Below the pieces are notes generated by a model that saw only the letters and a list, made by a program, of their open reading frames with translations, did not search any database and had not been told where the DNA came from. The position numbers and the translations under genes are program-made. This document shows positions 1 through 9,093 of a stretch of 64,000 bases of DNA, piece after piece (positions within the stretch are counted from its first letter, which is position 1; the number at the start of each line of letters is the position of its first letter). The stretch lies in the NCBI RefSeq assembly GCF_029893345.1, contig NZ_JARXVE010000001.1:124001-188000 (forward strand), written 5' to 3'. The stretch comes from Mycolicibacterium frederiksbergense (GTDB taxonomy: Bacteria > Actinomycetota > Actinomycetes > Mycobacteriales > Mycobacteriaceae).

Positions 1-1503
1 GCCAACGTGATCACCGGCCAGCTTCTGGAGAAGTACGAGAGCGTCGGCGGACCCGAGGGCGACCTCGGCTTCCCGACCGCCAGCGAGGCCGAGGGCGGGC
101 TTGGCCCCAACAGCCGGATCAGCACCTTCGCCGCCGCCGACAACCCGGTCATCTTCTGGACGCCCGACTACGGCGCGGTGATCGTCCGAGGCGCCATGAA
201 CGCTGCGTGGGACAAGCTGGGCGGGGCCAAGGGCACGCTCGGTGCCCCGATGGCCGATCAGGCCGAGGACGGCTCGGTCATCACCCAGCGGTTCAGCGGG
301 GGAGCCATCTCCTGGGATCGCGCCACCAACAAGTTCAGCACTGAACCGCCAAATCTCGCCTCCGGGTTGAGTGGTCTGCAGATCCCCGGGCTGGAACAGT
401 CCCAGACCGGCGGCCCGCAGGCGTCCGGGGCTGACACCGGCAAGCCGTTCTCCTGGCATTGGAGCCGGTGGTGGCTCATTGCCGTGATCCCGGTGGTGCT
501 GCTCGCGGCGCTGATCATCGGTGCGGCGCTGTGGCACCGCCGTCGGGCCCATCGCGACGACTTCGATCACGACCCGTTCGACGATGACTACGACGACGGC
601 CACTACGACGAGGGTCACTACGACGACGCGCACTATGACGCGCGTGGTTATGACGACGAGTTCGGTGACGATCGGCCGAGCGACGATTATCGCGCCAGCG
701 AGGCCACGACGTCGCGATTCGCCGGGCGGCCGGGCGAGGACACCACGGGCACCGCGGGATCTCCGTTCGACGGTCCGACCGACATCGCCATGCCGCTCAG
801 CCAATGGGCCGCGCCGCATGGATCGGCCGGCGACTATGGCACACCGGACGACGAGGAAGAACTACCCGAGGAGCCGTCGCAGTTGGTCGGCCCGGACCGG
901 GACCCGGGCTTTGCGGACTACGAAGACGACGACGATTTCGACGATGTCGATTTCGACGGCGACGACTACGACGATGAGGACGACGGGGACCTCGTGGACG
1001 TCGAGGAGGACGTCGATGAGGACGACTACGAGGACGACTACGCCGAGTTCGTCGAGGAGGATCTCGACGACGAGGATCTCGTCGATACCGGTGCTCTCGC
1101 CGGGGCTGGCGCTCTGGCTGGGGCCGGTGCTCTCGCTGGGGCGGCCGGGGTGCACGAGACGCACGGTCTCGGCAGGCTGGTCAACCCAGGGGGCCTGACC
1201 CACGATCCGGACTCCGTCGACACCGCGCCGACTCGGGTGGTGACCGATGACGATCTGCACAGCGCTGAGGCGCACAGCGGACGTCACGCCGCCATCGAGC
1301 TCGATGAAGTGCCCAGCGCGACGGCCATTCACCTACCGCTCGACGACCCACACCGGGCACCTGAGGGCTATCCGATCAAGGCGGACACCAAATCCGGCCG
1401 GTACTGGTCACCGGACAGCATCGAGTACGACGGTGCCGTGGCGGAAATCTGGTTCTCCAGTGAGGAATTCGCCCGCACAAACGGGTTCGTGCGGGCGAAC
1501 TGA
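1..1503 (+). CDS. LGFP-repeat membrane protein with acidic cytoplasmic region and sunset-type C-terminus (5' partial)
   Basis: The frame is open to the left edge, so the N-terminus (probably with a signal peptide) is missing. At least two LGFP-type repeats are visible (GDLGFP and GTLGAP, about residues 17-85 of the visible part). LGFP repeats are thought to tether proteins to the mycolyl envelope. One membrane helix follows at about 155-176, then HRRR, which places the C-terminal half in the cytoplasm. That half is extremely Asp/Glu/Tyr-rich, carries three GALAGA repeats, and ends in a conserved block (YPIKAD...YWSPDS...AEIWF) like the mycobacterial 'sunset' domain seen in ArfC-type proteins. 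The exact function is unknown. The gene converges on lexA across a shared hairpin. Confidence 0.8.
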   Translation, partial: ANVITGQLLEKYESVGGPEGDLGFPTASEAEGGLGPNSRISTFAAADNPVIFWTPDYGAVIVRGAMNAAWDKLGGAKGTLGAPMADQAEDGSVITQRFSGGAISWDRATNKFSTEPPNLASGLSGLQIPGLEQSQTGGPQASGADTGKPFSWHWSRWWLIAVIPVVLLAALIIGAALWHRRRAHRDDFDHDPFDDDYDDGHYDEGHYDDAHYDARGYDDEFGDDRPSDDYRASEATTSRFAGRPGEDTTGTAGSPFDGPTDIAMPLSQWAAPHGSAGDYGTPDDEEELPEEPSQLVGPDRDPGFADYEDDDDFDDVDFDGDDYDDEDDGDLVDVEEDVDEDDYEDDYAEFVEEDLDDEDLVDTGALAGAGALAGAGALAGAAGVHETHGLGRLVNPGGLTHDPDSVDTAPTRVVTDDDLHSAEAHSGRHAAIELDEVPSATAIHLPLDDPHRAPEGYPIKADTKSGRYWSPDSIEYDGAVAEIWFSSEEFARTNGFVRAN

Positions 1504-1510
1504 GTACTGA

Positions 1511-1534
1511 GCTCGGCCGGATTTCCGGTCGAGC
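1511..1534. terminator. Bidirectional hairpin between convergent genes
   Basis: An 11-bp stem (GCTCGGCCGGA / TCCGGTCGAGC, one G-T pair) with a 2-nt loop lies between the LGFP gene stop and the lexA stop. There is no U-tract, as is usual in mycobacteria. It could end transcription from both sides. Confidence 0.55.
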
Positions 1535-1539
1535 CAGGT

Positions 1540-2283
1540 TCAGATCTTGCGGATCACGGTGACGACCTTGCCGAGCACCGCGGCATCGTTGCCCGGGATG
1601 GGGTCGTAGGCGGGGTTGTGCGGCATGAGCCAGACCTGACCGCGAGTCCGCTTGAAGGTCTTGACCGTGGCTTCGCCGTCGATCATGGCTGCGACGATGT
1701 CACCGTTGTCGGCCACGTTCTGCTGGCGCACCACAACCCAGTCGCCGTCGCAGATGGCCGCGTCGACCATGGAGTCGCCGACCACCTTGAGTAGAAACAG
1801 CGAGCCTTCGCCGACCAATTCGCGGGGCAGCGGGAAGACGTCCTCGACAGCCTGCTCGGCCAGGATGGGGCCGCCCGCAGCGATACGTCCGAGCACCGGG
1901 ACGAAGGTGGGTTCGGGCAGGGCGTCGGAGCCGGCCACGTCGGTTGACACCAGCGGCGCGGCCGCGGGATCGGCGACGGCGCGCACATCGACCGCGCGCG
2001 GCCGGTTGGGATCGCGTCGCAGGTAGCCCTTGCGTTCCAGCGTGCGCAGCTGGTGGGCCACGGAGGAGGTCGAGGTCAAACCGACCGCGTCACCGATCTC
2101 CCGGATGCTGGGCGGGTAGCCGCGACTGGTCACTGACGCGCGGATCACCTCGAGGATGGTCCGCTGCCGCTCGGTGAGTCCGCTGTCCGCCGCGCGGCGA
2201 GAGCCCGCGCCGGTCAATCCGTCCGGGCTGTCGGTGTTGGCGTCCGTGCTGGCGTCTGGGGTGTCGCTGCGGTCGTCGCTCAT
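1540..2283 (-). CDS. lexA: LexA, SOS repressor
   Basis: LexA represses DNA-damage genes and cleaves itself when RecA filaments form. In the 247-residue product the winged helix-turn-helix lies at about 36-100 ([19 protein letters not shown]). The autocleavage site is Ala136-Gly137 in RIAAGGPI. The catalytic dyad is Ser171 (GDSMVD) and Lys208 (EATVKTFK). I start it at the ATG at 2283, not the upstream in-frame codon at 2319, because a -10 box (TACATT) sits 7 bases before this ATG; translation is probably leaderless. The N-terminal 35 residues are Asp/Ser-rich and likely disordered, a little longer than in M. tuberculosis LexA. It is divergent from the damage gene chiZ. Confidence 0.97.
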   Translation of the reverse strand: MSDDRSDTPDASTDANTDSPDGLTGAGSRRAADSGLTERQRTILEVIRASVTSRGYPPSIREIGDAVGLTSTSSVAHQLRTLERKGYLRRDPNRPRAVDVRAVADPAAAPLVSTDVAGSDALPEPTFVPVLGRIAAGGPILAEQAVEDVFPLPRELVGEGSLFLLKVVGDSMVDAAICDGDWVVVRQQNVADNGDIVAAMIDGEATVKTFKRTRGQVWLMPHNPAYDPIPGNDAAVLGKVVTVIRKI

Positions 2284-2290
2284 AGGGCCG

Positions 2291-2331
2291 AATGTAGTCG
2301 CTGGTCGAACATTAATCAAACATGTGTTCGA
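2291..2331 (-). promoter_or_regulatory. lexA promoter with overlapping SOS box
   Basis: On the minus strand: -35 TTGATT (2314-2319), a 17-bp spacer and -10 TACATT (2291-2296), 7 bases before the lexA ATG. The element TCAAACATGTGTTCGA at 2316-2331 matches the mycobacterial SOS box TCGAAC-N4-GTTCGA with one mismatch. It covers the -35, so bound LexA would block its own promoter. Confidence 0.85.
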
Positions 2332-2408
2332 CGTGTGTTGCGGGATCGATTTGGGGTGCCCGCGGGTGGGGCGGCCCCTGGGGCTGTGTGGATCTCACGG
2401 CCCCGAAC

Positions 2409-2431
2409 TTGTCGGTGCCTCGTTCTATCGT
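2409..2431 (+). promoter_or_regulatory. PafBC-type (RecA-independent) damage promoter of chiZ
   Basis: TTGTCGGTG at 2409-2417, then exactly 8 bases, then TATCGT at 2426-2431. This fits the RecA-independent damage promoter consensus TTGTCRGTG-N8-TAnnnT used by PafBC in mycobacteria. The predicted transcript begins about 2438-2440 and has a leader of roughly 85 bases. Confidence 0.8.
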
Positions 2432-2442
2432 TTGGCAACAGT

Positions 2443-2500
2443 TCGATCACATGTTCTATCAATCGAACACCTGAGCGACTATATTCGAACACAAGAGCGA
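2443..2500 (+). promoter_or_regulatory. Cluster of three LexA-box-like elements in the chiZ leader
   Basis: Three 16-bp elements resemble TCGAAC-N4-GTTCGA: TCGATCacatGTTCTA at 2443-2458, TCGAACacctGAGCGA at 2463-2478 and TCGAACacaaGAGCGA at 2485-2500. Each has a good left half and a degenerate right half. They lie just downstream of the predicted chiZ start site, where bound LexA could act as a roadblock. Confidence 0.5.
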
Positions 2501-2525
2501 ACACGTCCCACCGAAAGGCAGTCAG

Positions 2526-3053
2526 ATGGCGATCATCGATATCCCCGCCGATAGCCGTTCCCGCGCTGTCCGGGCCATGCCCCAGTCGCAGCCTGTCCAT
2601 GCTCGTGCGGGTGCCGGGGAGAGTGCCGGTGCAAGTGCCCGTTTCGGTACCGGTGCGGCCCGGCCGGTGCGCCGGGTCCGGCGGCCGGGGCCGGCTCGTC
2701 CCGCCGCTGGTGCGGTCCGCTACCGGGGAACCGGCGTGCTGATGTCGCGGGCATCGCATCGCAGCCGGCCGATCACGCCGCTGACCACGGTGTTGTTGGC
2801 GCTGGTCGCGGCCGGTGTCACGGTGTGGCTCGGGCTGGTGGCTCAGTTCGGCGGTGTGGTGGGGGCGGAAGCTCCGATTCCCGGTCAGCTCGCGGTGGTG
2901 CAGGTGAAGTCGGGGGAGACGCTGCAGCAGGTGGCCCGACGGGTTGCCCCCGGTGCACCGGTGTCCCGGGTCGTCGAGCAGATCCGTGATCTCAACCAGC
3001 TCGAATCCGCGGCGGTCGACGCCGGACAGACTCTGCTCGCACCGGTTGGCTGA
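2526..3053 (+). CDS. chiZ: ChiZ-like LysM cell-division modulator
   Basis: The layout matches ChiZ (Rv2719c): a basic Arg/Ala/Pro-rich cytoplasmic N-terminus (about 1-85), one membrane helix ([20 protein letters not shown]), and an extracytoplasmic LysM domain ([19 protein letters not shown]...AGQTLL) at the C-terminus, 175 residues in all. ChiZ is made after DNA damage and blocks septation, linking repair to division. The ATG at 2526 has a GAAAGG ribosome site. The position divergent from lexA and the damage-type upstream region support the call. LysM would bind peptidoglycan; hydrolase activity was reported for the M. tuberculosis protein and cannot be seen here. Confidence 0.88.
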   Translation: MAIIDIPADSRSRAVRAMPQSQPVHARAGAGESAGASARFGTGAARPVRRVRRPGPARPAAGAVRYRGTGVLMSRASHRSRPITPLTTVLLALVAAGVTVWLGLVAQFGGVVGAEAPIPGQLAVVQVKSGETLQQVARRVAPGAPVSRVVEQIRDLNQLESAAVDAGQTLLAPVG

Positions 3054-3217
3054 GCGGTGCGATGTGCACTGAATCGTCCTGGCCGGCGGCCACACTGACC
3101 GGCCTCGGAATGACCACCTACACGCCACTGGACCCGGCGGTGAGTCTGCCGAGGGCATCGCGGGTACGCTCAAGGGCGCTCGAACTAGTTGTCCGGCGGC
3201 GTGACGAAGGAGCGGTA

Positions 3218-3667
3218 ATGCACTGTCCGTTCTGCCGTCATCCTGATTCACGCGTGGTCGATTCGCGGGAGGCGGACGAGGGGCAGGCCATTCGACGGCG
3301 GCGGTCCTGCCCGGAATGCGGACGTCGATTCACCACCGTGGAAACGGCGGTGCTGGCCGTGGTCAAGCGCAGCGGGGTGACCGAGCCGTTCAGCAGGGAG
3401 AAGGTCATCCGCGGCGTGCGCCGGTCCTGCCAGGGCCGGCAGGTCGATGACGATGCGCTCAATGTGCTGGCACAGAAGGTCGAAGACGCCGTGCGTGGGC
3501 TGGGCACACCGGAGATCCCCAGCCATGAGGTCGGCTTGGCGATTCTGGGACCGTTGCGTGAACTCGATGAGGTCGCCTACCTGCGATTCGCGTCGGTATA
3601 CCGGTCGTTTTCTTCGGCCGAAGACTTCGAGCGTGAGATCGAGGCGTTGCGGGCCCACCGCAGCTGA
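3218..3667 (+). CDS. nrdR: NrdR, ribonucleotide reductase repressor
   Basis: NrdR is a zinc-ribbon repressor of ribonucleotide reductase genes that senses ATP/dATP. The 150-residue product starts MHCPFC, with zinc ligands Cys3, Cys6, Cys31 and Cys34, followed by the ATP-cone domain at about 46-136 ([20 protein letters not shown]). I use the ATG at 3218, preceded by GAAGGAG, because the zinc ribbon begins there; the open frame extends 52 codons further upstream without family similarity. It follows chiZ, as in other mycobacteria. Confidence 0.97.
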   Translation: MHCPFCRHPDSRVVDSREADEGQAIRRRRSCPECGRRFTTVETAVLAVVKRSGVTEPFSREKVIRGVRRSCQGRQVDDDALNVLAQKVEDAVRGLGTPEIPSHEVGLAILGPLRELDEVAYLRFASVYRSFSSAEDFEREIEALRAHRS

Positions 3668-3675
3668 CGGTGCGG

Positions 3676-4362
3676 TCAGTCGAGCCGTGTGACGCCGTCT
3701 TTGACCACCCGCCCGGCGACGCGCACCCACCCTTCCGGGCTCCAGCGGGTCTCGATCACCGAGCCCTTGCCCTGGATGATCGTCAGGTCACGGCTGAGGT
3801 AGTCAGTCATCCGCACAGCCGCCGAGCCGGTGGCCTCATCTTCCGGGATGCCTAAGGGCGCGGCGAACATCCGGGAGCGCAGAACGCCTTTGTCCCGCTC
3901 AAGCCAGGTCCACAGGTAGTTCTCGACGTCGTCTGAATAGTCGTCGGGTTCGGCGGCGAACAGTTCATCGGTGGATGTCAGATCGTGTATCGCGAATTCC
4001 GGCGCCCATTCGGATCGAGCACTGACTACCGCTAGGTCGCCCTCGTAATCCACCTGAACGATCCCGGCGGGCACCTGCAGTGTGTGCACGGGCCGCCCGG
4101 ACTCTCGCAGCCACCATGATGCGCCCACGGTCGGATGGCCGGCGAAGGGTATTTCGGCGACCGGGGTGAAGATGTGCGCATGGGCGGAATTGCCGCCCGG
4201 CTGCGGAATGTCGATGAATATCGTTTCGCTGTAACCCAATTCGGTTGCGATGCGCTGACGGTCGCCGGGCGCGACAGTGCTGTTGTCGACCACGCCGAGC
4301 GGATTGCCGTGGTTGCCGTCAGAGTCGGTGAAAACACGCAACACGGTGACGTCGATGGCCAT
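3676..4362 (-). CDS. PhzF-family epimerase-like protein
   Basis: This resembles the PhzF/diaminopimelate-epimerase fold family. The N-terminus ([19 protein letters not shown]) and the core motif [14 protein letters not shown] are typical. PhzF proteins isomerise small substrates using a Glu. The Glu near [11 protein letters not shown] is in the usual place for that role; this is an inference. At 228 residues it is shorter than classical PhzF (about 280) but equals the M. tuberculosis neighbour Rv2716. The substrate is unknown, and nothing nearby suggests phenazine synthesis. It is convergent with nrdR. Confidence 0.8.
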   Translation of the reverse strand: MAIDVTVLRVFTDSDGNHGNPLGVVDNSTVAPGDRQRIATELGYSETIFIDIPQPGGNSAHAHIFTPVAEIPFAGHPTVGASWWLRESGRPVHTLQVPAGIVQVDYEGDLAVVSARSEWAPEFAIHDLTSTDELFAAEPDDYSDDVENYLWTWLERDKGVLRSRMFAAPLGIPEDEATGSAAVRMTDYLSRDLTIIQGKGSVIETRWSPEGWVRVAGRVVKDGVTRLD

Positions 4363-4421
4363 GGACCGATGCTACGTCGTGCTACCCGGTCTCTGGGCGG
4401 ACTGCGACGCGGTGGTGGAGG

Positions 4422-5444
4422 TCAGGTTGCGCTGCGCTCGTCGGCGCCCATCGCGTCGAGCACCGCTACCTGGGTATCGAGCGGCCCACTGATGGTCGAT
4501 TCGCTCAGCCCGGTGCGCAGCAAGCGGCGCAGCCGATCCTGATCGTAGACCGACGGATCGGTCGAATCGATGAAGTGTTCGACCACTTCGACGAAACGGT
4601 CGGGATCGTCGTGAAACGGAAAATGCCCGGATTCCTCGAAGATCTCCAACTGGGAACCGGGCATTGCCGCGTGTGCCATCTTGGCATGGCTGACCGGGAT
4701 GACAGAATCGCGTTCGCCCCAGATCAACTGCACGGGAACGGATTCGGTCAGGTAACAGCGATCCAGCATGGTCACTACCTGGCCGCGCCAATCCACCACG
4801 GCCCGTAGCGTGCGGGCGAACGCCGAGGATGCGGTCGGCTCTGGAAGATCTGCCAGGATGCGCAGCACATCGGGAATGTCGTGCCCGACGCCGGTCGAGC
4901 CTAATGCGGTGCCGGCGACCCGGCCGAGAAGTTGCAGTGTCGGCAGCACCAGCGGCAGGCGCAGCAGGGCCAGTGCCTCGCTGCCCATGGGAAGCGAGGC
5001 GATCCGCAGCGCCACGTTGACATCCCTGGTGACGCCGCCGGCGCAGACCAGGATCAGCCGATCCACCAACTGCGGGAACTGGTAGGCGAATTGCATCGCC
5101 ACACCGCCACCCAGCGAATGGCCGACCACGGTCACCCGGTCGACATCGAGAACGCTGAGCAGATCCCGCATGCCGTTGGCATAGGCCGCGACCGAGTAGT
5201 CGGCGCGGGGCTTGTCGGAGCTGCCATGGCCGAGCAGATCCGGCGCGATCACGGTGAAGCGCTGTGCCAGAGTCGACTGCACGGTGTGCCAGGTGGTGGA
5301 GTTGTCACCGATGCCGTGAATCAGCAGGATCGCCGGCCCGGATCCAGCCACCCGGAAGGCCCGCCGGTATCCGTGGATCGTGCGGAATTCGAGCTTCGGG
5401 GTGAGCTCGCGGACGGTTCGCAGATGGGTTTTGCGCTCGGTCAT
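4422..5444 (-). CDS. Alpha/beta-fold hydrolase (Rv2715-like)
   Basis: A 340-residue hydrolase with the oxyanion region HGIGDNSTTW, nucleophile elbow GHSLGGG (Ser), acid in the VQLIWGERDSVIP strand and catalytic His in ESGHFPFHDDP. The in-frame codon at 5453 is TTG; I prefer the ATG at 5444 (MTERKTHLR), which matches the length of the M. tuberculosis homologue. It runs in the same direction as the PAC2 gene upstream and the PhzF gene downstream, probably as one unit. The substrate (ester, lipid or epoxide) is not known. The Ser nucleophile argues for esterase/lipase chemistry rather than epoxide hydrolysis. Confidence 0.9.
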   Translation of the reverse strand: MTERKTHLRTVRELTPKLEFRTIHGYRRAFRVAGSGPAILLIHGIGDNSTTWHTVQSTLAQRFTVIAPDLLGHGSSDKPRADYSVAAYANGMRDLLSVLDVDRVTVVGHSLGGGVAMQFAYQFPQLVDRLILVCAGGVTRDVNVALRIASLPMGSEALALLRLPLVLPTLQLLGRVAGTALGSTGVGHDIPDVLRILADLPEPTASSAFARTLRAVVDWRGQVVTMLDRCYLTESVPVQLIWGERDSVIPVSHAKMAHAAMPGSQLEIFEESGHFPFHDDPDRFVEVVEHFIDSTDPSVYDQDRLRRLLRTGLSESTISGPLDTQVAVLDAMGADERSAT

Positions 5445-5480
5445 GTCGGTCAACCTCGCTCTCGGCCAGGCGGCACGCCG

Positions 5481-6506
5481 TTATGGGTGGTTGTCGCCGT
5501 TCGGGAAGCCGTCGCCCAAACCGTCTCGCCCGTCTTTGTACTTGTCGTCCTTGTACTTGTCGCCGGCCTGCTGGGCGAGGAACCGCTCGAACTCCGCTCC
5601 CAATTCGTCACCGCTGGGCAGTTCGTCGTCACGCGCCAGCAGAGACCGATTCTCCTGTGCGGCAACGAATGCATCGTACTGGTGCTCCAAGCCGGTCACC
5701 ACTTGAGCGACTTCGGCACTGGCCTCAACCTGCTCGTTGATCTTGCTGTACACCTCGGCCCCGGCCTCGGACAGCTTGTCCAGCGGCAGCTGCAGCGAAC
5801 CGGTTCGGCCCACCTCAGCCAGCAGGGCCTCCGCGGCAGGCGGGTAAGCGGTCTGGGCCAGATAGTGCGGAACATGCACGGTGTAGCCCACCACCTCGTG
5901 GCCGTGCTGGGCCATTCGTAATTCCAGCAGGTTGGACACGCTGGCCGGAACCTGCACCTCGCCGACCCACGGGGTGTGGTCGGCGATCAGGTCCTTGTCG
6001 TTGGCGTGTGCGGTGAGCATGACCGGACGGGTGTGCGGCACCGCCATCGGAATGCTGCCCAGGCCGATCACCCGGCGCACCCCGAGTTGCTCGGCGAGCA
6101 GTCGCACCGCGGCGATGAAGCGTTCCCACCGCAGATCCGGCTCCAGGCCGGCTAGCAGCAGAAACGGCGTGCCCACGCTGTCATGCAGCGCGTACAGGTT
6201 CAGCTCGGGTTCCTCATAGCTGGTGAAGTGGTCGGTCTTGAACGTCATCAGCGGCCGGCGGGACCGGTAGTCGAGCAGCTCGTCGATGGCGAAGGACGCC
6301 ACCAATTCGGTGTCGAGGGTGTCCTTGAGGTGCTCGGCGGCGAGTCGGATCGCGTGGCCGGCGTCGGAAAAGCCCTCCAGGGCGTGAATCAGCACCGGAC
6401 CGCGGCCATCCGAGGACGACAACTGCGGGGCCGGGAATTCCAGCTCGTACATGCCGGTCTGATCGGGCTGGTAGCGCTGGTCAGGGTTGTCGCTGCTGTC
6501 GGTCAT
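5481..6506 (-). CDS. PAC2-family protein (Rv2714-like)
   Basis: A 341-residue member of the PAC2 (proteasome assembly chaperone 2) superfamily: ALEGFSDAGHA near the N-terminus, FLLLAGLEPDLRWERF, a central GLGSIPMAVPHTRP segment and a helical C-terminal part. The extreme C-terminus is a charged, repetitive tail (KYKDDKYKDGRDGLGDG) and is probably disordered. The ATG at 6506 matches the conserved N-terminus; the frame stays open upstream but shadows the divergent protease gene. Actinobacterial PAC2 proteins are abundant cytoplasmic proteins of unclear function, and a proteasome link is only an inference from the fold. Confidence 0.9.
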   Translation of the reverse strand: MTDSSDNPDQRYQPDQTGMYELEFPAPQLSSSDGRGPVLIHALEGFSDAGHAIRLAAEHLKDTLDTELVASFAIDELLDYRSRRPLMTFKTDHFTSYEEPELNLYALHDSVGTPFLLLAGLEPDLRWERFIAAVRLLAEQLGVRRVIGLGSIPMAVPHTRPVMLTAHANDKDLIADHTPWVGEVQVPASVSNLLELRMAQHGHEVVGYTVHVPHYLAQTAYPPAAEALLAEVGRTGSLQLPLDKLSEAGAEVYSKINEQVEASAEVAQVVTGLEHQYDAFVAAQENRSLLARDDELPSGDELGAEFERFLAQQAGDKYKDDKYKDGRDGLGDGFPNGDNHP

Positions 6507-6678
6507 CTCGCTTCGTCTCCTCGCTGCGGTAGGACGCTGTCGCGACCACCCACCGTGCCATCTAGTGTCCCGCATACTTACGCCGCGGGTGCGGCCTGCC
6601 CCGCTTGTGCGTTCGAACGCGCGCGTTGCACGGTCGGCATTCCAGCGCACGGCCCCGGCATCGGGCAAGATCGTGGTG

Positions 6679-7500
6679 ATGCGGGTGACCCGGATGGCAC
6701 GTTTGATCATCACGGCGGTCGGAATGGCCGCCGTGTCCGCGGGGTGTATGGCGCCCGGGGGCAAAACAGCCGGCGTCGCGCCCAGTAGCCCCGCGAGCGT
6801 CCCGCCGAGCAGCCCATCGCCTGCGGCGAGCCCGTTGTCGCAGGCCGGCGCGGAGGTCGTGATCCCCGATCGACGGGTGGGCGCGGTGTTCCTGGGTGAC
6901 ACCACGGTGCACACCTGCAGCGGAACGGTGTTGGCGAGCGCATCGGGGGATCTGGTGCTGACGGCCGCGCACTGCCTCCTCGATGGTGTCGACACCACTT
7001 TCGTGCCCGGCTTCGGGGCAGGTGCTGGTGACACCTGGCGGGTCACCTCGGCATATCTGGATCCGCGCTGGATCGCCGAGCAGGATCCGCAGGCCGATTT
7101 CGCCATCGTGCGGGTCAGCAGTGACTCGGGCCCGAGCCTGCTGGCCGCCGCAGGGGGCGGAATGGTGCTGGGTTCGACACCGCCCGCGGGCAGCGCGGTG
7201 ACAGTGACCGGGTACCCGATGGGTGAGGGCGGCCCGCTGGCGTGTCATGGTGCGACCCAGTTGTCGCCGCAGGGGTTCCCGACCCTGGCCTGCGCGGGCC
7301 TGACCGACGGTTTCAGCGGTGCTCCGTGGGTTTCCGGGGCCAGGGTGACCGGGCTGGTCGGTGGGCTGGACGGTGGCGGATGCGACGACGACGTCTCCTA
7401 CTCGCCGCGTTTCGACGACCGGGTTACCCGGCTACTGGCCCGGGCCGAGGCCGGGGGGAGCGGTGACGTGGTGCCCGCGGCGCTCGAATTCGGTTGCTAA
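6679..7500 (+). CDS. Secreted lipoprotein trypsin-like serine protease
   Basis: The ATG at 6679 starts a lipoprotein signal sequence with lipobox VSAGC (Cys23), then a Pro/Ser-rich linker (about 33-55). The chymotrypsin-fold catalytic triad is complete: His98 in LTAAHC, Asp140 in QADFAIV, Ser213 in DGFSGAPW. Cysteine pairs (80/99 and 189/205) look like disulfides. The product should act outside the membrane, lipid-anchored. Codons upstream of 6679 are open but lack a secretion signal. The substrate is unknown. The last four bases overlap the convergent sthA. Confidence 0.88.
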   Translation: MRVTRMARLIITAVGMAAVSAGCMAPGGKTAGVAPSSPASVPPSSPSPAASPLSQAGAEVVIPDRRVGAVFLGDTTVHTCSGTVLASASGDLVLTAAHCLLDGVDTTFVPGFGAGAGDTWRVTSAYLDPRWIAEQDPQADFAIVRVSSDSGPSLLAAAGGGMVLGSTPPAGSAVTVTGYPMGEGGPLACHGATQLSPQGFPTLACAGLTDGFSGAPWVSGARVTGLVGGLDGGGCDDDVSYSPRFDDRVTRLLARAEAGGSGDVVPAALEFGC

Positions 7501-8903
7501 GCGCGGAACTGATTGAGCGCGCGTAGCTTGTTCATCACATCCAGGGCCGCGACTTTGTACGCCTCGGAGAACGTTGGGTAGTTGAACACCGCGTCGACCA
7601 GGTATTCGACGGTGCCGCCGCAGCCCATCACCGCCTGCCCGATGTGGACCATCTCGGTGGCGCTGGTGCCGAAGATGTGCACGCCCAGCACCGTGAGATC
7701 CTCGGTGGACACCAGCAGTTTGAGCATGCCGTAGGAGTCCCCGGCGATCTGACCGCGAGCCAGTTCCCGGTACCGCGACACACCTACCTCGTAGGGGATC
7801 GAATCCTTGGTCAGATCGACCTCGGTGGCCCCGACATAGGACACCTCCGGGATCGAGTAGATGCCGATCGGTTGCAGGCTCATCATGGCCTTGGTGGGTT
7901 CGCCGAAGGCATGGTAGGCGGCCAACCGGCCCTGCTCCATGGATGTGGCGGCCAGGGCGGGGAAGCCGATGACATCGCCGACTGCGTAGATGTGGTCGAC
8001 CTTGGTGGTGAAGTTGTCGTCGACGTAGATGCGGCCGCGGCTGTCGGCCTCCAGGTCGGCGTTGGCCAGATCCAGGTGATCGGTTTGGCCCTGGCGGCCG
8101 GCCGAGTACATGACGGTCTCGGCGGGGATCTGCTTGCCGCTGGCCAGCGTGGTCAGCGTGCCTGTCGGGCCGACGTCGACGGCGGTCACCTCCTCGCCGA
8201 ACCGGAATGTCACCGCGAGGTCGCGCAGATGGAAGCGCAGCGACTCGACAATCTCGGGATCGCAGAATTCCAGCATGTTGTCCCGCTTCTCGACCACGGT
8301 GACCTTGGTGCCCAGCGCGGCGAACATCGACGCGTATTCGATGCCGATCACCCCGGCGCCGACCACCACCATCGAGGTGGGCAGGGTTTTGAGATCGAGG
8401 ATGCCGTCGGAATCCAGCACCCGCGCCTCATCGAATGTCACCCCGGCCGGTCGGGCCGGTTTGGTCCCGGTGGCGATCACGATGTAGCGGCCACGGACGG
8501 TGATCAGTTCGGCGCGATTGGGATCCTCGACGACGATGGTGTGTTCGTCCTGGAACCGGCCGTGCCCGGTGTAGAGCTCGATGCGGTTGCGCATCAGCTG
8601 GGACCGCACGACATCGATCTCCTTGCCGATGACGTGCTGGGTGCGCGCGAGCAGGTCGGCCGGGGTGATCTTGTCCTTGACGCGGTAGCTCGCGCCGTAG
8701 AGTTCGCGCTGGCTCATGCCGGTCAGGTAGACGACGGCCTCGCGCAGCGTCTTCGACGGGATGGTGCCGGTGTTGACGCACACCCCGCCGAGCATCATGC
8801 CCCGCTCGATCACAGCGACCGTCTTGCCGAGCTTGGCTGCGGCGATGGCGGCGCGTTGACCGCCGGGACCCGAACCGATGACGACGAGGTCGTACTCCTG
8901 CAT
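7497..8903 (-). CDS. sthA: SthA, soluble pyridine nucleotide transhydrogenase
   Basis: A 468-residue flavoprotein of the disulfide-reductase family that balances NADH and NADPH. The FAD-binding motif GSGPGG is at the N-terminus, the NAD(P) motif [17 protein letters not shown] is central, and [15 protein letters not shown] closes the FAD domain. The segment [13 protein letters not shown] keeps only one cysteine of the usual redox pair, which separates transhydrogenases from lipoamide dehydrogenase. The C-terminal interface domain is intact. I start at the ATG at 8903 ([10 protein letters not shown]); an ATG three codons upstream (8912) is also possible. Confidence 0.95.
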   Translation of the reverse strand: MQEYDLVVIGSGPGGQRAAIAAAKLGKTVAVIERGMMLGGVCVNTGTIPSKTLREAVVYLTGMSQRELYGASYRVKDKITPADLLARTQHVIGKEIDVVRSQLMRNRIELYTGHGRFQDEHTIVVEDPNRAELITVRGRYIVIATGTKPARPAGVTFDEARVLDSDGILDLKTLPTSMVVVGAGVIGIEYASMFAALGTKVTVVEKRDNMLEFCDPEIVESLRFHLRDLAVTFRFGEEVTAVDVGPTGTLTTLASGKQIPAETVMYSAGRQGQTDHLDLANADLEADSRGRIYVDDNFTTKVDHIYAVGDVIGFPALAATSMEQGRLAAYHAFGEPTKAMMSLQPIGIYSIPEVSYVGATEVDLTKDSIPYEVGVSRYRELARGQIAGDSYGMLKLLVSTEDLTVLGVHIFGTSATEMVHIGQAVMGCGGTVEYLVDAVFNYPTFSEAYKVAALDVMNKLRALNQFRA

Positions 8904-9093
8904 CGAACCCATGGGACAACTGTCTACGCGGAGTTGCCCGGATCGCACATGTGGCGGACGCCGAATACCGGGTGAACAAATGCCCCGGGCTGGCTATCCC
9001 CAGTGTCGAATTCATCCCCAGCCGGGGCAGTGCCCCAGCAACCGCCCAGCTCGCCCGGACCGGCGTGACGGAGTGGATGGGCACGGTCTGTCC

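Noticed and set aside
521..1332. Long open frames at 521-1198 (+) and 862-1332 (-) inside the LGFP gene
   Set aside because: They are produced by the repetitive Asp/Glu codons of the real gene; translations are Thr/Arg or Val runs with no domain.
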